Assembly: GCA_016926695.1 (NCBI GenBank)
Contig: JAFGOB010000170.1
Span: 1-64,000 of the forward strand
From: Dehalococcoidales bacterium
GTDB lineage: Bacteria; Chloroflexota; Dehalococcoidia; Dehalococcoidales; UBA3254
Direction: 5' to 3'
Length of the DNA: 64,000 bases
Both the position numbers and the translations under genes were made by a program. Every line of letters starts with the position of its first letter. Position 1 is the stretch's first letter. Of this stretch, positions 63,109 through 64,000 are shown one piece after another. Under the pieces are notes generated by a model. That model did no database searches. It was not told the origin of the DNA and saw nothing but the letters and a program-made list of their open reading frames with translations.

Positions 63109-64000
63109 ATGATAGTCGAAATGCGGAAAAATGCCGCCAGGCAGGAAATCGATGATGTAGTCATGAGGGCAAAATCTCTTGGCTTCAGCGTACAGCTTAA
63201 CGTAGGTACGGATATAACCGTTATAGCCATATTGGGAGGTAATACGGGACAGATATCCACGGATATTTTCGCAGTCTTTCCCGGAGTGGAAAATGTGACC
63301 CGTATTATGAAGCCTTATAAGCTGGCATCACGGGAATTTAAAAACGTGGATAGCGTGGTGAAGGTCGGCCGGGAGGAAGTCGGGGGAAAACGTGTGATTG
63401 TTATGGCCGGTCCCTGTGCGGTTGAGAACAAAAAACAGCTTGAGGAAGCAACCAGGATAGTGAAAGAGGCGGGAGCCATGGTCTTGAGGGGAGGCGCATT
63501 TAAACCCCGTACATCTCCCTTCAGTTTCCAGGGACTGGAAAGAAAGGGACTGGAGCTGCTGGCACAGGTCAAGAAAAAATATGATATACCCGTGGTTACA
63601 GAAGTGGTAGACCCTCACCAGGTCAAACTCGTGGCGGAGTATGCCGATATACTCCAGGTTGGGACCCGCAACATGCAGAATTTCAGCCTTTTGACCGAAC
63701 TGGGACACATCAAGCAGCCGGTAATACTGAAACGCGGTCTGGCCAATACCGTAACGGAGTGGCTGACGGCTGCGGACTACCTGCTGGCAGGGGGCAATGA
63801 GAATGTCATTCTATGCGAGCGGGGCATACGTACCTTTGAAGACAGCACGCGGTTTTCGATGGATATCTCATCCATCGCGGTTATCAAGAAGAACAGTCAC
63901 CTGCCCGTTATTGTCGATCCCAGCCATGCCGCCGGGCACTATTCACTGGTTCCCGCGCTGGCCAAGGCTGCCATAGCCGCCGGAGCGGACGGCCTTCTTA
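63109..64000 (+). CDS. aroF: 3-deoxy-7-phosphoheptulonate synthase (partial)
   Basis: The frame starts at ATG 63109 and stays open to the window end, giving at least 297 residues. Residues 1-70 are the ferredoxin-like regulatory domain of type I-beta DAHP synthases. The barrel follows with MAGPCAVEN, the RGGAFKPRTSP signature, GTRNMQNF, LKRGLANT and VDPSHAAGH. It joins PEP and erythrose 4-phosphate in the first step of aromatic amino acid synthesis. GGGAGGG lies 14 nt upstream, rather far, so the start is likely but not certain. The C-terminus is outside the window. Confidence 0.95.
   Translation, partial: MIVEMRKNAARQEIDDVVMRAKSLGFSVQLNVGTDITVIAILGGNTGQISTDIFAVFPGVENVTRIMKPYKLASREFKNVDSVVKVGREEVGGKRVIVMAGPCAVENKKQLEEATRIVKEAGAMVLRGGAFKPRTSPFSFQGLERKGLELLAQVKKKYDIPVVTEVVDPHQVKLVAEYADILQVGTRNMQNFSLLTELGHIKQPVILKRGLANTVTEWLTAADYLLAGGNENVILCERGIRTFEDSTRFSMDISSIAVIKKNSHLPVIVDPSHAAGHYSLVPALAKAAIAAGADGLL

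Noticed and set aside
1..64000. tRNA, rRNA, CRISPR arrays and insertion sequences
   Set aside because: No cloverleaf with a GTTCGA-type arm, no regularly spaced repeats, and no transposase genes or terminal repeats were seen on reading both strands.

Overview
The window looks like chromosomal DNA of an anaerobic bacterium, most likely a member of Chloroflexota (Dehalococcoidia-like). This is inferred from gene content, not from a marker-gene comparison. Pointers are a Ycf45/SpoIIIAA-like R3H ATPase next to tmk and pdxS, two DegV proteins with a DAK2/YloV protein, a DUF763 protein, an archaeo-eukaryotic release-factor-like protein, a T-box in front of ileS, oxygen-sensitive Fe-S and molybdenum enzymes, and a selenoprotein. 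Coding density is high. GTG and TTG starts behind good Shine-Dalgarno sites are common. I see no tRNA, rRNA, CRISPR array, prophage or insertion sequence.

Region 1 (about 0.27-16.3 kb) is a catabolic island, nearly all on the minus strand. From upstream to downstream it has a QueG-like 4Fe-4S protein, a peptide-type ABC importer (lipoprotein, two permeases), a three-subunit molybdenum hydroxylase, a UGSC-family selenoprotein with an in-frame UGA, and a hybrid PAS histidine kinase. A GntR/FCD regulator is divergent from the island, and a 9+6+9 bp operator-like palindrome lies in the shared promoter region. The FAD subunit of the hydroxylase has a complete GltD-like NAD(P)H oxidoreductase inserted in it. 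I read the island as uptake and reductive or hydroxylating metabolism of one unknown organic substrate.

Region 2 (16.3-35.5 kb) is mostly housekeeping and small operons: an esterase, a zinc alcohol dehydrogenase, pdxS-R3H ATPase-tmk, tatD, a Xer-type recombinase followed by a small membrane protein, pcm, nth and birA, a GIDE-LemA fusion, a LmbE deacetylase, a URO-D-like methyltransferase, and the lipid-linked set fabG-DAK2-degV-degV. One degV appears to start at AUU.

Region 3 (35.5-50.8 kb) holds three divergent or regulated units with clear operator palindromes, a second and a third SDR, a lone 2-hydroxyacyl-CoA dehydratase subunit, FmdB plus DUF763, a 590-base non-coding stretch with a CRP-type site and a foldback RNA candidate, a eukaryotic-type alpha-2-macroglobulin, a Crp/Fnr regulator, an HtrA-like lipoprotein protease and a tandem universal stress protein.

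Region 4 (50.8-64 kb) is core information processing: ileS with its T-box, the rpmH-rnpA-yidD-(PQQ propeller)-yidC-jag segment, rpsF-ssb-rpsR with duplicated -10 boxes, ppsA, a release-factor-like protein, and the start of a DAHP synthase that runs off the window.
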